NCBI RefSeq assembly: GCF_000204055.1
Contig: NW_006768787.1
Coordinates: forward strand, 674,309-738,308
Length of the DNA: 64,000 nt
Direction: 5' to 3'
Source: Melampsora larici-populina 98AG31
Taxonomy: Eukaryota; Basidiomycota; Pucciniomycetes; Pucciniales; Melampsoraceae
Shown here: positions 24,216 through 33,557 of the stretch, in pieces
How positions within the stretch are numbered: position 1 is the stretch's first letter
Layout of the letters: every line of letters begins with the position of its first letter
Made by a program: the position numbers and the translations under genes
Notes under the pieces: model-generated
What the model saw: the letters and a program-made list of their open reading frames with translations, nothing else
The model's database searches: none
What the model was told of the DNA's origin: nothing

Positions 24216-26090
24216 ATAATGGCTATGCATGCAATCAACAATAACCACAAAAAAGGCACAACAGTGTAAGTTGTCCGCCCTGAGTACCAACCCAGAAAAC
24301 CAAGGGGCATACCTATAAACCAATGGTAACTGGGTTGGGGTAATTAACTTCACCTTAGCACCACAATGTGTGCGCACTTGCAGTCAATACTGCCAGAGTT
24401 CAGAATATATAAACCCTGAAGATACTACCAGTTTTGAATCATTACTTGAATATTCAACAACTTTACAATTTGCTCATTTCATGCATAGAACTTTTGAACT
24501 TTGTCCAACAAGTACAAAGTTTCAAAGCTTGATTCTACAAACCTTGAATCTTCAACCTTGGCCTTGTTGACTATATTATGTGCAAATTCAAGCCTTGTCC
24601 CTGCCTGAGTGCAACTTATATCAGACTTGGGATTCATCTGATATAATACACTCTGAATCTATGGGGAAACACTATTAGTCAGAGTGCAAAGCTCATAGTG
24701 TTATAAAAGACTTCAACACCACCTTCTTTGACCTGTCTTTGAACAAGATTTACTCGTGATAGTGATCCCCACAAGTCTAGTAAAAGTTTTTGAAACCTTC
24801 TACTCCCTGTTTGTTGACTCTACTAGCCCAAGAGACACTAGTAGGCTAACATAAGTTAAGTTTGCCTTCCACAATGTTGAGGTACATCAAGTAGAAATGA
24901 CATTCAAAGGCACCACAGGAAACTTACACACCCTATTGGTATGCCTGTAGGCCGGGCAATTGTCAATGGTGGTCTTATACATGCTACCAAAAATGAACTT
25001 GATGAAGGCTTGGTGGTGTAAGTCAATGAAGTCCTACATGGCCTTTGGTGAGTTGTACTAACATGAAAATACCCCACAGTGCCCCTGTGGTAATTGGAGA
25101 TGGTGAGGTTATGCTAGATGAGTGCAGTAGTTATCATGGTCCACCAATAATGTAAGACACAAGGTTTCGTTTCAGGACCATGGTTGATAACCAACAAAAA
25201 ACAAAATCACAGCAATGCAGGCTAAGCAGCATGCCAAGTCACTTGCAACTGACATGCAATACCATATCTATCAGCCCAGTTGACAGGGCAATGAACACAC
25301 CTAACATGCTTGCCTGCTCATGCAATCAGTGGCCATGACTTGGTGATAGAACATTTGACCTCATATCATATTGCCCAGCCTCTTGGGCAGAACCATGAAT
25401 CACAATGTGGCAACACTTTCTGCAAATAATTCACACAAGAGGGTGTGAGTCAGCTGGTGCAAGTCAAGCATGCTTGAGCTAAATGGTCAATTTATGTTAT
25501 TGAGGTGATAAGAGGTGAGTTATAGCTTTGAAATTATACACATATCAGGCTTTTCAGACCACTTTTATTGGATCAGGTTCACCTTCAAAGGTTCCCAAGG
25601 CCAAGAGGCAACGTCTTGTGAGAAATATTGACCAGGGCAAGTGTGCAAAACCCTAACAAGATATGACTCCACTGGCACCAAAAGATCTTGAGCCATGACA
25701 ATTATGTGTGAGATTTGAGAAGATAAAGCTTTCCCAAGAACAAATGATAAGCTGCTAACCTATCTGCAATGCATGATCCAAGTTACTCACTACAGTTGTA
25801 CTTAGGTCAAGGATCATTGTGAAATGGAGGTGCATACTCTGCTCTTTGAGCTTGGTCATTAATTGCTGAAGTACATTGTTAACCTGATAACTGTTATCCA
25901 GACCAAATGCAAAGAACAGATCTATGAATTTGAGTTCACGCTGTCTCATCATTGTGAAATGATTGAGTCACTACAGGCCATTGTAATCAAAGTTGTGGTG
26001 AATACTATGCCTAAGTCAAAAGCCACCACAGTAATTCAATTTGGACAAAAATATTGATGCCTTGTTTTATATAGTTTTGACAGCCAGGAA
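24216..26090. other. Spacer with scattered exon remnants
   Basis: Pieces such as GMPVGRAIVNGGLIHATKNE near 24946 and APVVIGDGEVMLDECSSYHG near 25081, the latter followed by a GTAAGAC donor, look like decayed exons on the plus strand. They could not be joined or assigned. Confidence 0.25.
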
Positions 26091-26441
26091 ATGGTAAAGT
26101 CAGCTACTGCATGCACTTCTGACTTCATATATCTAGCTCAACAGCCTGTCTTGCAGAGCAGAACTCAAAAGGAGCCTGAAATCTGGTTGTCAGTACAAGA
26201 TTCAGAAGAGCTGTATAATGCCATACAAAGAATCAAAACACGTGTCATGTCATCCTTGTACATAGTTGCAGGCTTTTCAGTCACACTGAATGGTTTTGCT
26301 GTCAAGCAAAGCAAGACTGGTGCTGCTATGGAAGAGATCTGCAGCATATCTATTGAAACACTTCAAACCAGTCTCTCAGAATACTCTTACAGTATATCAA
26401 AAGATTTAATAAATCACATGGATTGGGAAAACTGTGCATAA
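26091..26441 (+). CDS. Hypothetical ORF, 116 codons
   Basis: An open frame from ATG 26091 to TAA 26441 with a mixed, protein-like composition (for example AIQRIKTRVMSSLYIVAGFS). No recognised domain. It precedes the fold-back element by about 150 bp. It may be the last exon of a decayed gene. Confidence 0.2.
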   Translation: MVKSATACTSDFIYLAQQPVLQSRTQKEPEIWLSVQDSEELYNAIQRIKTRVMSSLYIVAGFSVTLNGFAVKQSKTGAAMEEICSISIETLQTSLSEYSYSISKDLINHMDWENCA

Positions 26442-26588
26442 AGATCACACAAGATTTCAAACATAGAATGATGGCGTAGATGATTAGTAGTATTCAGTTT
26501 GAGGTTGGTTGTCAGCTACGCTATACTATAGGACATTGGTTAAAGTGTATCTTTTTCAATTCAACATAGACAATCTATGTCAATTACA

Positions 26589-27404
26589 CACTACAAGAAA
26601 GATAATATTTTCTGGGCAGAAAATTAAATTATTGATACACAAAAATATTGAGAGGCCAGGAGGAGAGCAAAAAATGAATAAAAATATGCATCTTGTTCCC
26701 TGCGTTGAGAACTTCACTCTGCATATTTTTCCGTATTTTTACAGTCCATATTGATAAGCGTACTAACAATAAACCTTCACAATCATGCAATTACAACCTG
26801 TAACAAGCACTGAAATTTGGCTCATTAGTGTTTAGAGAAACTTTTGATTTCTGAAAATACTCATAACTTTTTCAATTCCGGTCCAAAACGCTCGATTTTG
26901 GGTGCATTGGTAAGCTGGAATTGTCCTCCAAATAGTTCATAATGGGACCACACAGCATGCTGGTCTGCTAAAAAAGATATCATCTTGTTTATACATTTGT
27001 ACATACAGATCCATAGAATGATTGTCATACTAGCTACATAGTTCTTGATCTTATGAAAGTTCGAGAGGAAGAGTTCAGCTTTCCAATGCACTTAAAATCG
27101 AGTGTTTTGAGGCAGATTTGACAAAGTTATAGGTGTTTTCAGAAATCAAAAGTTTCTCTAAACACTAATGAGCCAAATTTCAGTGCTTGTTACAGGTTGT
27201 AATTGGATGATTATGAAGGTTTATTGTTAGTACACTTATCAATACGGACTGTAAAAATATGGAAAAATATGGATAGTGAAGCTCTCACCGCAGGGAACAA
27301 GATGCATATTTTTATTTATTTTTTGCCCTTCTCCTGGCCTCTCAATATTTTTGTGTATCAATAATTTAATTTTCTGCCCAGAAAATATTATATTTTGTGT
27401 AGTG
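26589..27404. mobile_element. 816-bp fold-back element with CACTA ends
   Basis: The left end starts CACTACAAGAAAGATAATAT and the right end, reverse-complemented, CACTACACAAAATATAATAT. The two halves are inverted copies over nearly their whole length (about 400 bp each), meeting near 27000, so the single strand forms one long hairpin. ACA flanks it at 26586-26588 and 27405-27407. A CACTA start with a 3-bp duplication is diagnostic of the EnSpm/CACTA superfamily. The motif TTTTCTGGGCAGAA follows the end and recurs as TTTTCCGGGCAGAA in the 13.9-kb CACTA element. It encodes no protein. Confidence 0.85.
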
Positions 27405-27564
27405 ACAGAAAGTGTCAAAGAAATGCTCCATATTTGAGTGTGAACTGGGAGACAAGAAATGGCACATCATATCTCAAACATTTATTTGGGGATTGAGAAC
27501 TGTGGTCTCGCTTCCTTGAAACCAAGTGCATCGCTCAAACAGCAGGCGTGATCTTCACCCCTGG

Positions 27565-27645
27565 ATAATATCTGTTTAGGTCTGAATATGTTTATAGCTA
27601 GATTTATGTTTACAGGTTTTGTAATGGTGTTTCGACAACATTACA
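27565..27645 (-). repeat. 3' LTR, truncated
   Basis: On the minus strand it starts TGTAATGTTGTCGAAACACC right after the polypurine tract. It matches 33477-33557 over 81 bp with one difference. The match then stops, while the 5' copy continues about 26 bp to a better LTR end. Confidence 0.75.
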
Positions 27646-27657
27646 TTCTCCCCTCCT
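27646..27657 (-). promoter_or_regulatory. Polypurine tract
   Basis: The minus strand reads AGGAGGGGAGAA immediately before the LTR start TGTAATG, which is where a plus-strand primer tract belongs. Confidence 0.75.
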
Positions 27658-28051
27658 ATAAAAGGCTTAATGCCGAGGTGCAAGAATGCGCGAGGTGATT
27701 GAGTCAAGAAAAGAAAGAAAAAAAAAGGAAGAACCGCCACTATACCCACGCAGGGGTCACCAATTTTTCTTTAAGAGAAGAAAGGAATTTTTAAAATAAG
27801 AACTAAGTAATTCAGAGAGAAGAAGAGAAAAAAAAGGAAAGAAAAAAAGTTATAAGCAGAGTAATTGAAAAAAAAGGAAAGAAAAGGAACTGAGAGAGGT
27901 GCGCCTGATGACCGTTGTTCCTCGGAGTAGGTGCGTTCGAGGCTGTAAGAGAGAGGCAGGCGGAACCCAAGGGACGCTCACAGTGTGGCCAAGGTAAAGT
28001 TTTCAAAACAACGGCGTAGAGGTGCCCGGCGGTGCATACTAAGGATGGGAC
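27658..28051. other. 3' untranslated region of the Gypsy element
   Basis: Lies between the polyprotein stop and the polypurine tract. Contains an A/G-rich stretch (27705-27900) and no ORF. Confidence 0.6.
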
Positions 28052-28351
28052 TTACTTTTGGTCACTTGACCTCAGCTGAGAGTCCTCCACGAATGCCTTA
28101 AGCTTTGAAATGTTGAAAACAGGATGTTGCTTGTCGCCGGTGGGGAGGTCCAACCGGACGCTTTGACCAGTGTTGAATGTCTCCAAAATCTTGTACGGGC
28201 CTTCGTACCGTTCTTTGAGCTTATCGACGCCACCTGAATGTCGGCCACGCCAATCTCCCGAGTCCAGTAAGGCCCAGTCTCCCGTATTCAACGTCAAGTC
28301 CTGATGTCTTTTATTGTGTTGGAGTGCCTGAAGTACCCGGCTTGACCACAA
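28052..28351 (-). CDS. Integrase C-terminal segment of Gypsy polyprotein
   Basis: The last part of the pol frame, ending in TAA at 28052-28054. It contains LKERYEGPYKILETF, the GPY/F module found at the C-terminus of Ty3/Gypsy integrases, followed by HPVFNISKLKAF. It is in frame with the integrase core upstream, separated only by the TGA at 28388-28390. About 12 codons between that TGA and the Met at 28351 also read through (QREGTWAQVRDN), so the Met is not a real start. Confidence 0.8.
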   Translation of the reverse strand: MWSSRVLQALQHNKRHQDLTLNTGDWALLDSGDWRGRHSGGVDKLKERYEGPYKILETFNTGQSVRLDLPTGDKQHPVFNISKLKAFVEDSQLRSSDQK

Positions 28352-28387
28352 GTTGTCCCGAACCTGTGCCCACGTCCCTTCTCGTTG

Positions 28388-29374
28388 TCAAAGCCACACG
28401 TCCAGTGAGGGTGGTGATTCATTAGTTGTCATGGTGGAGGGAAAGAGTCTTGCCTGGCGTCCAAAAACTACCTCGAATGGGGAATGTCCTGTGGCGACGT
28501 TGATCGCGGTGTTGATTGCAAATTCGACAGCCGGCAGTGATTCCAGCCAACAAGTTTGACGTTTTTCTGTGAAGGTCCGGAGTATCTGACCGACTGTTTT
28601 ATTAGTCCTTTCACTTCTCCCATCCGCCTGTGGATGGTATGCCAATGACCGATGGAAAGAGATGTTAAGTCGTTCGACTAACGATCTCCAGAATTTAGAA
28701 GACCACGCTTTATCCCGGTCGCTGATGATGGACTTGGGTGCTCCAAAGGAGCCCATCCAAGCAGTGAAGAAACGAGATGCCGTCTTCTCGGCCGTGTCAC
28801 TTTGGTTCGTCGGGATAAGGCGAGTGAAACCAGTGAGGCGACAAGTACAGGTGAGTAGCATATTGTAAGTGTTAATCTTTGGGAGGGGGCCGATAAAGTC
28901 GATTGCGATGTCAGAAAGGGGTTCCGTCGGCATGTGGGGCGTCTTCATTTTTCCGTGAGGAAGAGTTGTGCGGGATTTCGTTTTCTGGCACGTCTTGCAC
29001 GACTTCAGTCGCGCCTCAACGTCCTTGCTCATCTTGGGCCAGAAGAAATCCGATTGTAGGGTAGCCACAGTCTTCAGTAAACCCAGGTGGCCCACTCTTC
29101 TATGTGCTTCGTCGATAAGTTGAATCCTCAAGTTTTCAGAATCCGGAATCAGCAGTCTGTCTTCGATAAAAATCAATCCATTGTCAATATAGCAAACCTC
29201 TCGGAGTGGTGTGCCGTCTCTGACCGCCAAGCAGAACTTGTCGGACTCGTAACCAGCGGTCACTTTCCTGTGGAATTCTTCAGAGATTCTGGTTTGAGAT
29301 AAGGCTAAAGCTGCGACGGTCTCAACTCCTGTCTGTAGATCGTCGACATCTTTCCTGGACAGTGCGTTGGCCAC
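28388..29374 (-). CDS. Integrase core of Gypsy polyprotein
   Basis: Contains the HHCC zinc-binding region (EAHRRVGHLG, then CKTCQ) near residues 90-135. The catalytic D-D-E follows: IDFIGPLP, ISDRDKAW and HPQADGRSERTNK. Typical downstream sequence AINVATGHSPFEVVFGRQ is present near the end. It stops at TGA 28388-28390, but the frame continues past it with integrase sequence. The upstream boundary at 29374 is only the first Met after another TGA at 29450-29452, and VKGEDNSVANALSRKD spans it in frame. All catalytic residues are intact. Confidence 0.9.
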   Translation of the reverse strand: MANALSRKDVDDLQTGVETVAALALSQTRISEEFHRKVTAGYESDKFCLAVRDGTPLREVCYIDNGLIFIEDRLLIPDSENLRIQLIDEAHRRVGHLGLLKTVATLQSDFFWPKMSKDVEARLKSCKTCQKTKSRTTLPHGKMKTPHMPTEPLSDIAIDFIGPLPKINTYNMLLTCTCRLTGFTRLIPTNQSDTAEKTASRFFTAWMGSFGAPKSIISDRDKAWSSKFWRSLVERLNISFHRSLAYHPQADGRSERTNKTVGQILRTFTEKRQTCWLESLPAVEFAINTAINVATGHSPFEVVFGRQARLFPSTMTTNESPPSLDVWL

Positions 29375-29449
29375 CGAATTATCCTCGCCTTTGACATACT
29401 GGAATTGTAAGTCAAAGTCCGCAAGTTGTTTGAGCCATCGGGCCTGTCG

Positions 29450-31234
29450 TCAACTGAGTGAATGTTGTTTCAAAAGGTAAGTCAGCGAATGATGGTCGCT
29501 CATGACATTTACCTTCATGCCTAATAGGAGCATTCGCCACTTCTGAAGTGCATGAATAACTGCGAGAAGCTCCTGTTCATGCACCGGGTAGTTACGTTCT
29601 GCTGCGGACATTTGACGGGATTCGTATGCAATGGGATGTGCCGTTTTCCACTCCTTACCCTGAAAAAGCGCTGCGCCCAAACCTGTGCCGCTAGCATCGG
29701 AAAATAACCAAAGGGGGTCGGTGGAGTCGTAGTCAACGGTTTTCAGGCAGGGCAGGGTGGTCATGATTTGTTTAATGTTTTGAAATGCTCGTTCTTCAGC
29801 TTCGCCCCACCTAAAATCCCTCTTCTCAAGTTTGCTGCTTGTTAGAGGAGTGAGCTTGCCGAGATATTTTTCGAGGCCTGAGATGAATTTCTTCATCCAT
29901 TGCACGGTGCCAAGAAACTTTCGGACTCCTTTCCCGGACTTTGGTGACTCCCATTGACGAATTTGTTCCACTTTCTCTTCATCTGCTCGCATTCCGTCAG
30001 CTGAGATTACATGACCTAGGAACTTGACTTCTTGCCTGAACAACTTTGTTTTCTTACTACTACAATAAAGATTGGCCGCACGTAATCTTTTCAGCACCAA
30101 TTCCACATGCTTCTTGTGTTCTTCAACTGAGTCTGAAAATATGACAATGTCGTCTAAATAGACCACACACACCGTATTGATCAATTCTCCCAATGCTTCT
30201 TCGAGTCTTGCTTGGTGAGTAGCCGGAGCGTTTGTGAGTCCCATGGGCATTACGCACCATTCGTAGAGGCCCCATGGTGTCTTCACAGCTGTCAATGGAA
30301 TGTCAGCCTCCCGCATCCTGGTCTGGAAGAAGGCGTTTGTTTGATCAAGAATCGAAAAAACCTTGCCCTTAGCCACTAGTCTGACCAACTCATCCACATT
30401 AGGAAGAGGTGAACGGTCCCTGACGGTCATACTATTCAAGGTGCGGTAATCACATACCCACCTTGGAAGTTCCAAAGGGTCCTTCTTTGGAATAATGAGG
30501 CTGGGCGAGGCGTATTGGCTGAATGAGCGTCGCAGGCGGCCTGCTGCAAGATGTTGATCCACAAGCTTACGCCACGCTGCCATGTGTTTGGCTGGGTATG
30601 GGTACTGGCGCTCATTAATCACTGCATTCTCGTTGGTGAGGATAATCTTATGCCTGACTTTTGATGATGGGTCCTGTAAGCTTTCAGGGAATGAGCCGTC
30701 TTTGAATTCTCCTTTTGCTTCCTCTTCATCTGATATAGCTGGGATGTCCACGGGGAAGAGGTCTTGAAATTTGATAAGGAAAGACTCTTCCATGCTCTTC
30801 CACGACTCACTTTCTCTGGTCAACATGGGATCGTTCTTCTCTTGTAGGGACTTCTCCCACGAGTTCCATTTCTCACTCTCAACTCTCTCTTCAGTCAATG
30901 CAATCTTCTCACTAATAGAGACTTTGAATTCCTCTTTCATTTCCTCTTCATGACGATAATCTAATAGTCTGGCATCTGTGATTTCACTAATTACAGCTTT
31001 TTGTGAACAAGATACTGATAACTGGTGACGAGCAAGAAAGGGGGCTCCAAGAATGATGTCATAAGATGATCCCAATTTTCCAATCTTCAGATAAGTTTGA
31101 TCAAAGCAAAAACCGGAGGAGGGGTGTTTCAATGTGGCTGTCGTGAATTCGGTTAACATTGGGGGTTGTCCTCCAGCTTTGAGTGCTAGTCCCACGATTG
31201 TTGGTTTGACTAGCTTCCGACGTTTCAATTTCAA
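29450..31234 (-). CDS. Protease C-terminal half, reverse transcriptase and RNase H of Gypsy polyprotein
   Basis: The frame follows directly on the gag frame after TGA 31235-31237, so the first codon is TTG and not a true start. The first ~80 residues finish the protease (YDIILGAPFLARHQ). RT motifs follow: LIIPKKD, PRWVCDYRTLN, FSILDQTNAFFQ with the first catalytic Asp, and VVYLDDIVIFS with the YLDD active site near residue 370. RNase H shows LFSDASGTGLGAALF and YPVHEQELLAVIHAL, then SDHHSLTYLL. It ends at TGA 29450-29452, after which the frame continues RQARWLKQLADFDLQF. Everything needed for catalysis is present. Confidence 0.92.
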   Translation of the reverse strand: MKLKRRKLVKPTIVGLALKAGGQPPMLTEFTTATLKHPSSGFCFDQTYLKIGKLGSSYDIILGAPFLARHQLSVSCSQKAVISEITDARLLDYRHEEEMKEEFKVSISEKIALTEERVESEKWNSWEKSLQEKNDPMLTRESESWKSMEESFLIKFQDLFPVDIPAISDEEEAKGEFKDGSFPESLQDPSSKVRHKIILTNENAVINERQYPYPAKHMAAWRKLVDQHLAAGRLRRSFSQYASPSLIIPKKDPLELPRWVCDYRTLNSMTVRDRSPLPNVDELVRLVAKGKVFSILDQTNAFFQTRMREADIPLTAVKTPWGLYEWCVMPMGLTNAPATHQARLEEALGELINTVCVVYLDDIVIFSDSVEEHKKHVELVLKRLRAANLYCSSKKTKLFRQEVKFLGHVISADGMRADEEKVEQIRQWESPKSGKGVRKFLGTVQWMKKFISGLEKYLGKLTPLTSSKLEKRDFRWGEAEERAFQNIKQIMTTLPCLKTVDYDSTDPLWLFSDASGTGLGAALFQGKEWKTAHPIAYESRQMSAAERNYPVHEQELLAVIHALQKWRMLLLGMKVNVMSDHHSLTYLLKQHSLS

Positions 31235-33043
31235 TCAATCAATGAAGTCCTCCAAGATAAGGTTTGTCTCAGAACCTGCGTCCGCCAGTGCCCGAATAGG
31301 TGCCCCATTACAGTTCAGCTGCAAGATCACCACGGGCTGAGAGACAGGTTGGTCGACGTACCCTGTTTCATCAGGCACGATGAGTTCGTCATTTCCGTTG
31401 GCGATTTCACACAGCTCTCGGTCAATCTCTTCATAAGCCGCGATAGTGGTGGTATTGTGTTCTGGAAAGGTGGCTGCCGCAACTGTGTTCTTGACCGGGC
31501 GTCCAGCTGGTGGGTTGACAGGCCTGCCAGCGGCGTTTGACGTGCTAGCTAAATGAGCTCTTGGTGGAACATAGTTGGCAGGTTTTGGCGGGGCTTTGAA
31601 TCCAGGTGGGAATACGATTCGTTCCCTGGAAAGCGTCCCAGTGCATTGTCGGTATTCACTGCCGCACTGCTTCTTGCAGTAGTGACAGAGACCTGCCGAG
31701 TCGAGATATGCGCTGATCTTCCAGTAGAAGTCCTCATTAGTTGATTTCTCGGGAGGGGGGCGAGTGTTGTTGAACGTCGAAGGACGGGCAGAAGTGGAGG
31801 TAATGTGGCGTTTTTGGATCACTTTCTTGACAACCAGATCGTCATAAAATTGATCACACCGCTCTTCAAAGTGATTGTAATCAAAGTCTTCTTCTTTGAT
31901 TGGCACGTGGATGCAAATAGTGGATTTAAACTCTGGTAACATGCCGAGGATGAGATGTTCAGCAAGTGTATAGTCTTGGAGCACCAATTTGTCGTGGTTC
32001 AGGAGTGATTGGGTTGATCGAGCTCTGGTGCTATAGGCCTTGAAGTCTTCGCTAGTGGACATGCGAAGAAGGAGAATCTTCTCTCGAAGCTTGTCACTCC
32101 AGTCTGATGGTAACGCTGATCGAAACAATCGATCTTTGAAATCTTTCCACGATCCCTCCTTGAAAGTGTTGACGTTGTGTGACCAAAAAGCTTGAAGGTT
32201 GGTCTCAAGCAGGTAGGATCCAGTGAGGATGATCCTATCCGCGTCTTTGTCGATCTTCTTTACAAGGAAGAAGATCTTCAGTGCCGTGAACCATTTGAGA
32301 AAGGCTTCCGTGTCACGGTAAGGTCCTTTGAAAGTAGGTCCATCCGAGGACTTGAACCTGGTGAGATCAATACCTCGGTCCGCTGGTTCAGGAGCAGGAG
32401 GTGATTGAGAAGAGGATGCTGAGTTCAGCTGGAACGTTAGGAGGCGTTCTTCTAATGCAGCGATCTTCTCGGCCGATTTGCGAGCCGCAGCAATTCGCTC
32501 CTCCTCAAGTCTAGCGATCCTCCGAGCCGATTCATTGGCTGCTTGAATCCCGGCGTTTTGTGCCATCAGGATCGAACGTAGAAGATCGTTGGTGGATGAG
32601 TCAGGAGGGAAGTCGTCGCCTTGTGATGATGATTCGGTCATCTTTGAGTTGCTGGTATCTCCAGCTGCGTAAGTCATCGTCTTGGTAGACTTCACGGGTG
32701 AGGTGTGAAACAGTAGGGCCGTAGCGCGATGCTCAATTCGGAGTCTCCCTTCTTCCTTTAGAAGTTGAGGTAGGCGACAATGAAGTAGAGCTGGGGTCTG
32801 GGGAAAATCACCGGGGATTGGTTGTGCCGGTGTCGATGGAGGATGATACGGTTTAGCGGTGGCGGGGGTGAACCGAGATGAAGTAGCGAAGAGAACTTTG
32901 TCCGAAGTATAGGCACTAGCGTCCTCGGTAGAACGTTGGTGAAAAGTTGGAGGTTGGCGAAGAAAAGTTTCGGGATCGTCCACTCGATCTGTGAGTGGTA
33001 GCTGTGAACTACGGGTTAAACGTGAATCCGGGGGAGGGCTCAT
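31235..33043 (-). CDS. Gag and protease N-terminal part of Gypsy polyprotein
   Basis: About 600 codons. The first ~120 residues are Pro/Ser/Thr-rich. An in-frame Met followed by TYAAGDTSNSK could be the real start. A coiled coil (ARLEEERIAAARKSAEKIAA) precedes a retrotransposon gag domain at about residues 225-410 (FKGPYRDTEAFLKWFTALKI, then SWKDFKDRLFRSALPSDW). A zinc-knuckle-like CHYCKKQCGSEYRQC lies near residue 455. The protease starts at the C-terminus with ALADAGSETNLI (DAG in place of DSG/DTG). The frame hits TGA at 31235-31237 in the middle of the protease and continues in the same frame. Confidence 0.88.
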   Translation of the reverse strand: MSPPPDSRLTRSSQLPLTDRVDDPETFLRQPPTFHQRSTEDASAYTSDKVLFATSSRFTPATAKPYHPPSTPAQPIPGDFPQTPALLHCRLPQLLKEEGRLRIEHRATALLFHTSPVKSTKTMTYAAGDTSNSKMTESSSQGDDFPPDSSTNDLLRSILMAQNAGIQAANESARRIARLEEERIAAARKSAEKIAALEERLLTFQLNSASSSQSPPAPEPADRGIDLTRFKSSDGPTFKGPYRDTEAFLKWFTALKIFFLVKKIDKDADRIILTGSYLLETNLQAFWSHNVNTFKEGSWKDFKDRLFRSALPSDWSDKLREKILLLRMSTSEDFKAYSTRARSTQSLLNHDKLVLQDYTLAEHLILGMLPEFKSTICIHVPIKEEDFDYNHFEERCDQFYDDLVVKKVIQKRHITSTSARPSTFNNTRPPPEKSTNEDFYWKISAYLDSAGLCHYCKKQCGSEYRQCTGTLSRERIVFPPGFKAPPKPANYVPPRAHLASTSNAAGRPVNPPAGRPVKNTVAAATFPEHNTTTIAAYEEIDRELCEIANGNDELIVPDETGYVDQPVSQPVVILQLNCNGAPIRALADAGSETNLILEDFID

Positions 33044-33431
33044 GTATGAATGTGGGGTTTGAACAACAATAAGGTTTGATTCAGGTGAATCCGGGTGCGG
33101 AGATAAGACGTAAAAGTCCGTTCATACGATTTCGATTTGTTTACTCGGGATTGGTATTAGAAAAAAAAAGTGTAAGGAACTTCTGAAAGTCCTCCACCTA
33201 AATGATCTCGATAGCGCTCGTAAACGTGAGCGGAGGGAACAGGATACCACAAGGTGGTTCCGACTGATTCTAATGCCAATAAAAATTATAATTAAAAGCT
33301 GTCTCCAAAGGATATGAATCTAAATCAGTCAAAGATTCCCTAAGGATTACAAATAATGAATAAAGAAATGTTAAAAGAGAAATATGATGAGCTCACCTGG
33401 CTCCAAAGGATATGAATCTAAATCAGTCAAA
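33044..33431. other. Leader of the Gypsy element with a 44-bp direct repeat
   Basis: Untranslated leader between the primer site and gag. It holds one copy of a 44-bp sequence at 33303-33346 that recurs at 33401-33444. Confidence 0.6.
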
Positions 33432-33444
33432 GATTCCCTAAGGA
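33303..33444 (+). repeat. 44-bp direct repeat, two copies 98 bp apart
   Basis: CTCCAAAGGATATGAATCTA and the following bases up to CCCTAAGGA are identical at 33303-33346 and 33401-33444. The second copy includes the primer-site candidate. Confidence 0.9.
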
Positions 33445-33448
33445 GCCA
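33432..33448 (-). promoter_or_regulatory. Primer-binding-site candidate
   Basis: On the minus strand TGGCTCCTTAGGGAATC begins two bases after the inferred 5' LTR end (CAAGCACACA-AT-TGG). A PBS normally starts with TGG at that place. The tRNA that would pair was not identified. Confidence 0.5.
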
Positions 33449-33450
33449 AT

Positions 33451-33557
33451 TGTGTGCTTGAAGAATTTGGAAAGATATAATATCTGTTTAGGTCTGAATA
33501 TGTTTATAGCTAGATTTATGTTTATAGGTTTTGTAATGGTGTTTCGACAACATTACA
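33451..33557 (-). repeat. 5' LTR, about 107 bp
   Basis: On the minus strand it runs from TGTAATGTTG to GCACACA, with the expected TG...CA ends. The first 81 bp match the 3' copy. The length is unusually short for Ty3/Gypsy. The inner end is inferred from the primer-site candidate. Confidence 0.6.

Larger units (their letters stand above)
27565..33557 (-). mobile_element. Ty3/Gypsy LTR retrotransposon, nearly intact
   Basis: On the minus strand: short 5' LTR, primer-binding-site candidate, leader, one gag-pro-RT-RNaseH-integrase frame (33043-28052), A-rich 3' region, polypurine tract and a 3' LTR copy. The 81 bp shared by the LTRs differ at one base, which suggests recent insertion. Protease, RT, RNase H and integrase in that order define Ty3/Gypsy. 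No target duplication is seen because the 3' LTR copy stops 26 bp before the inferred LTR end. Confidence 0.9.

Noticed and set aside
28052..33043. TGA decoded as an amino acid (genetic code change or selenocysteine)
   Set aside because: Intact ORFs in the same window (for example gene D of element 1) appear to end in TGA, and the TGAs fall at variable places including an Arg position in a homologue. Mutation of CGA is simpler.
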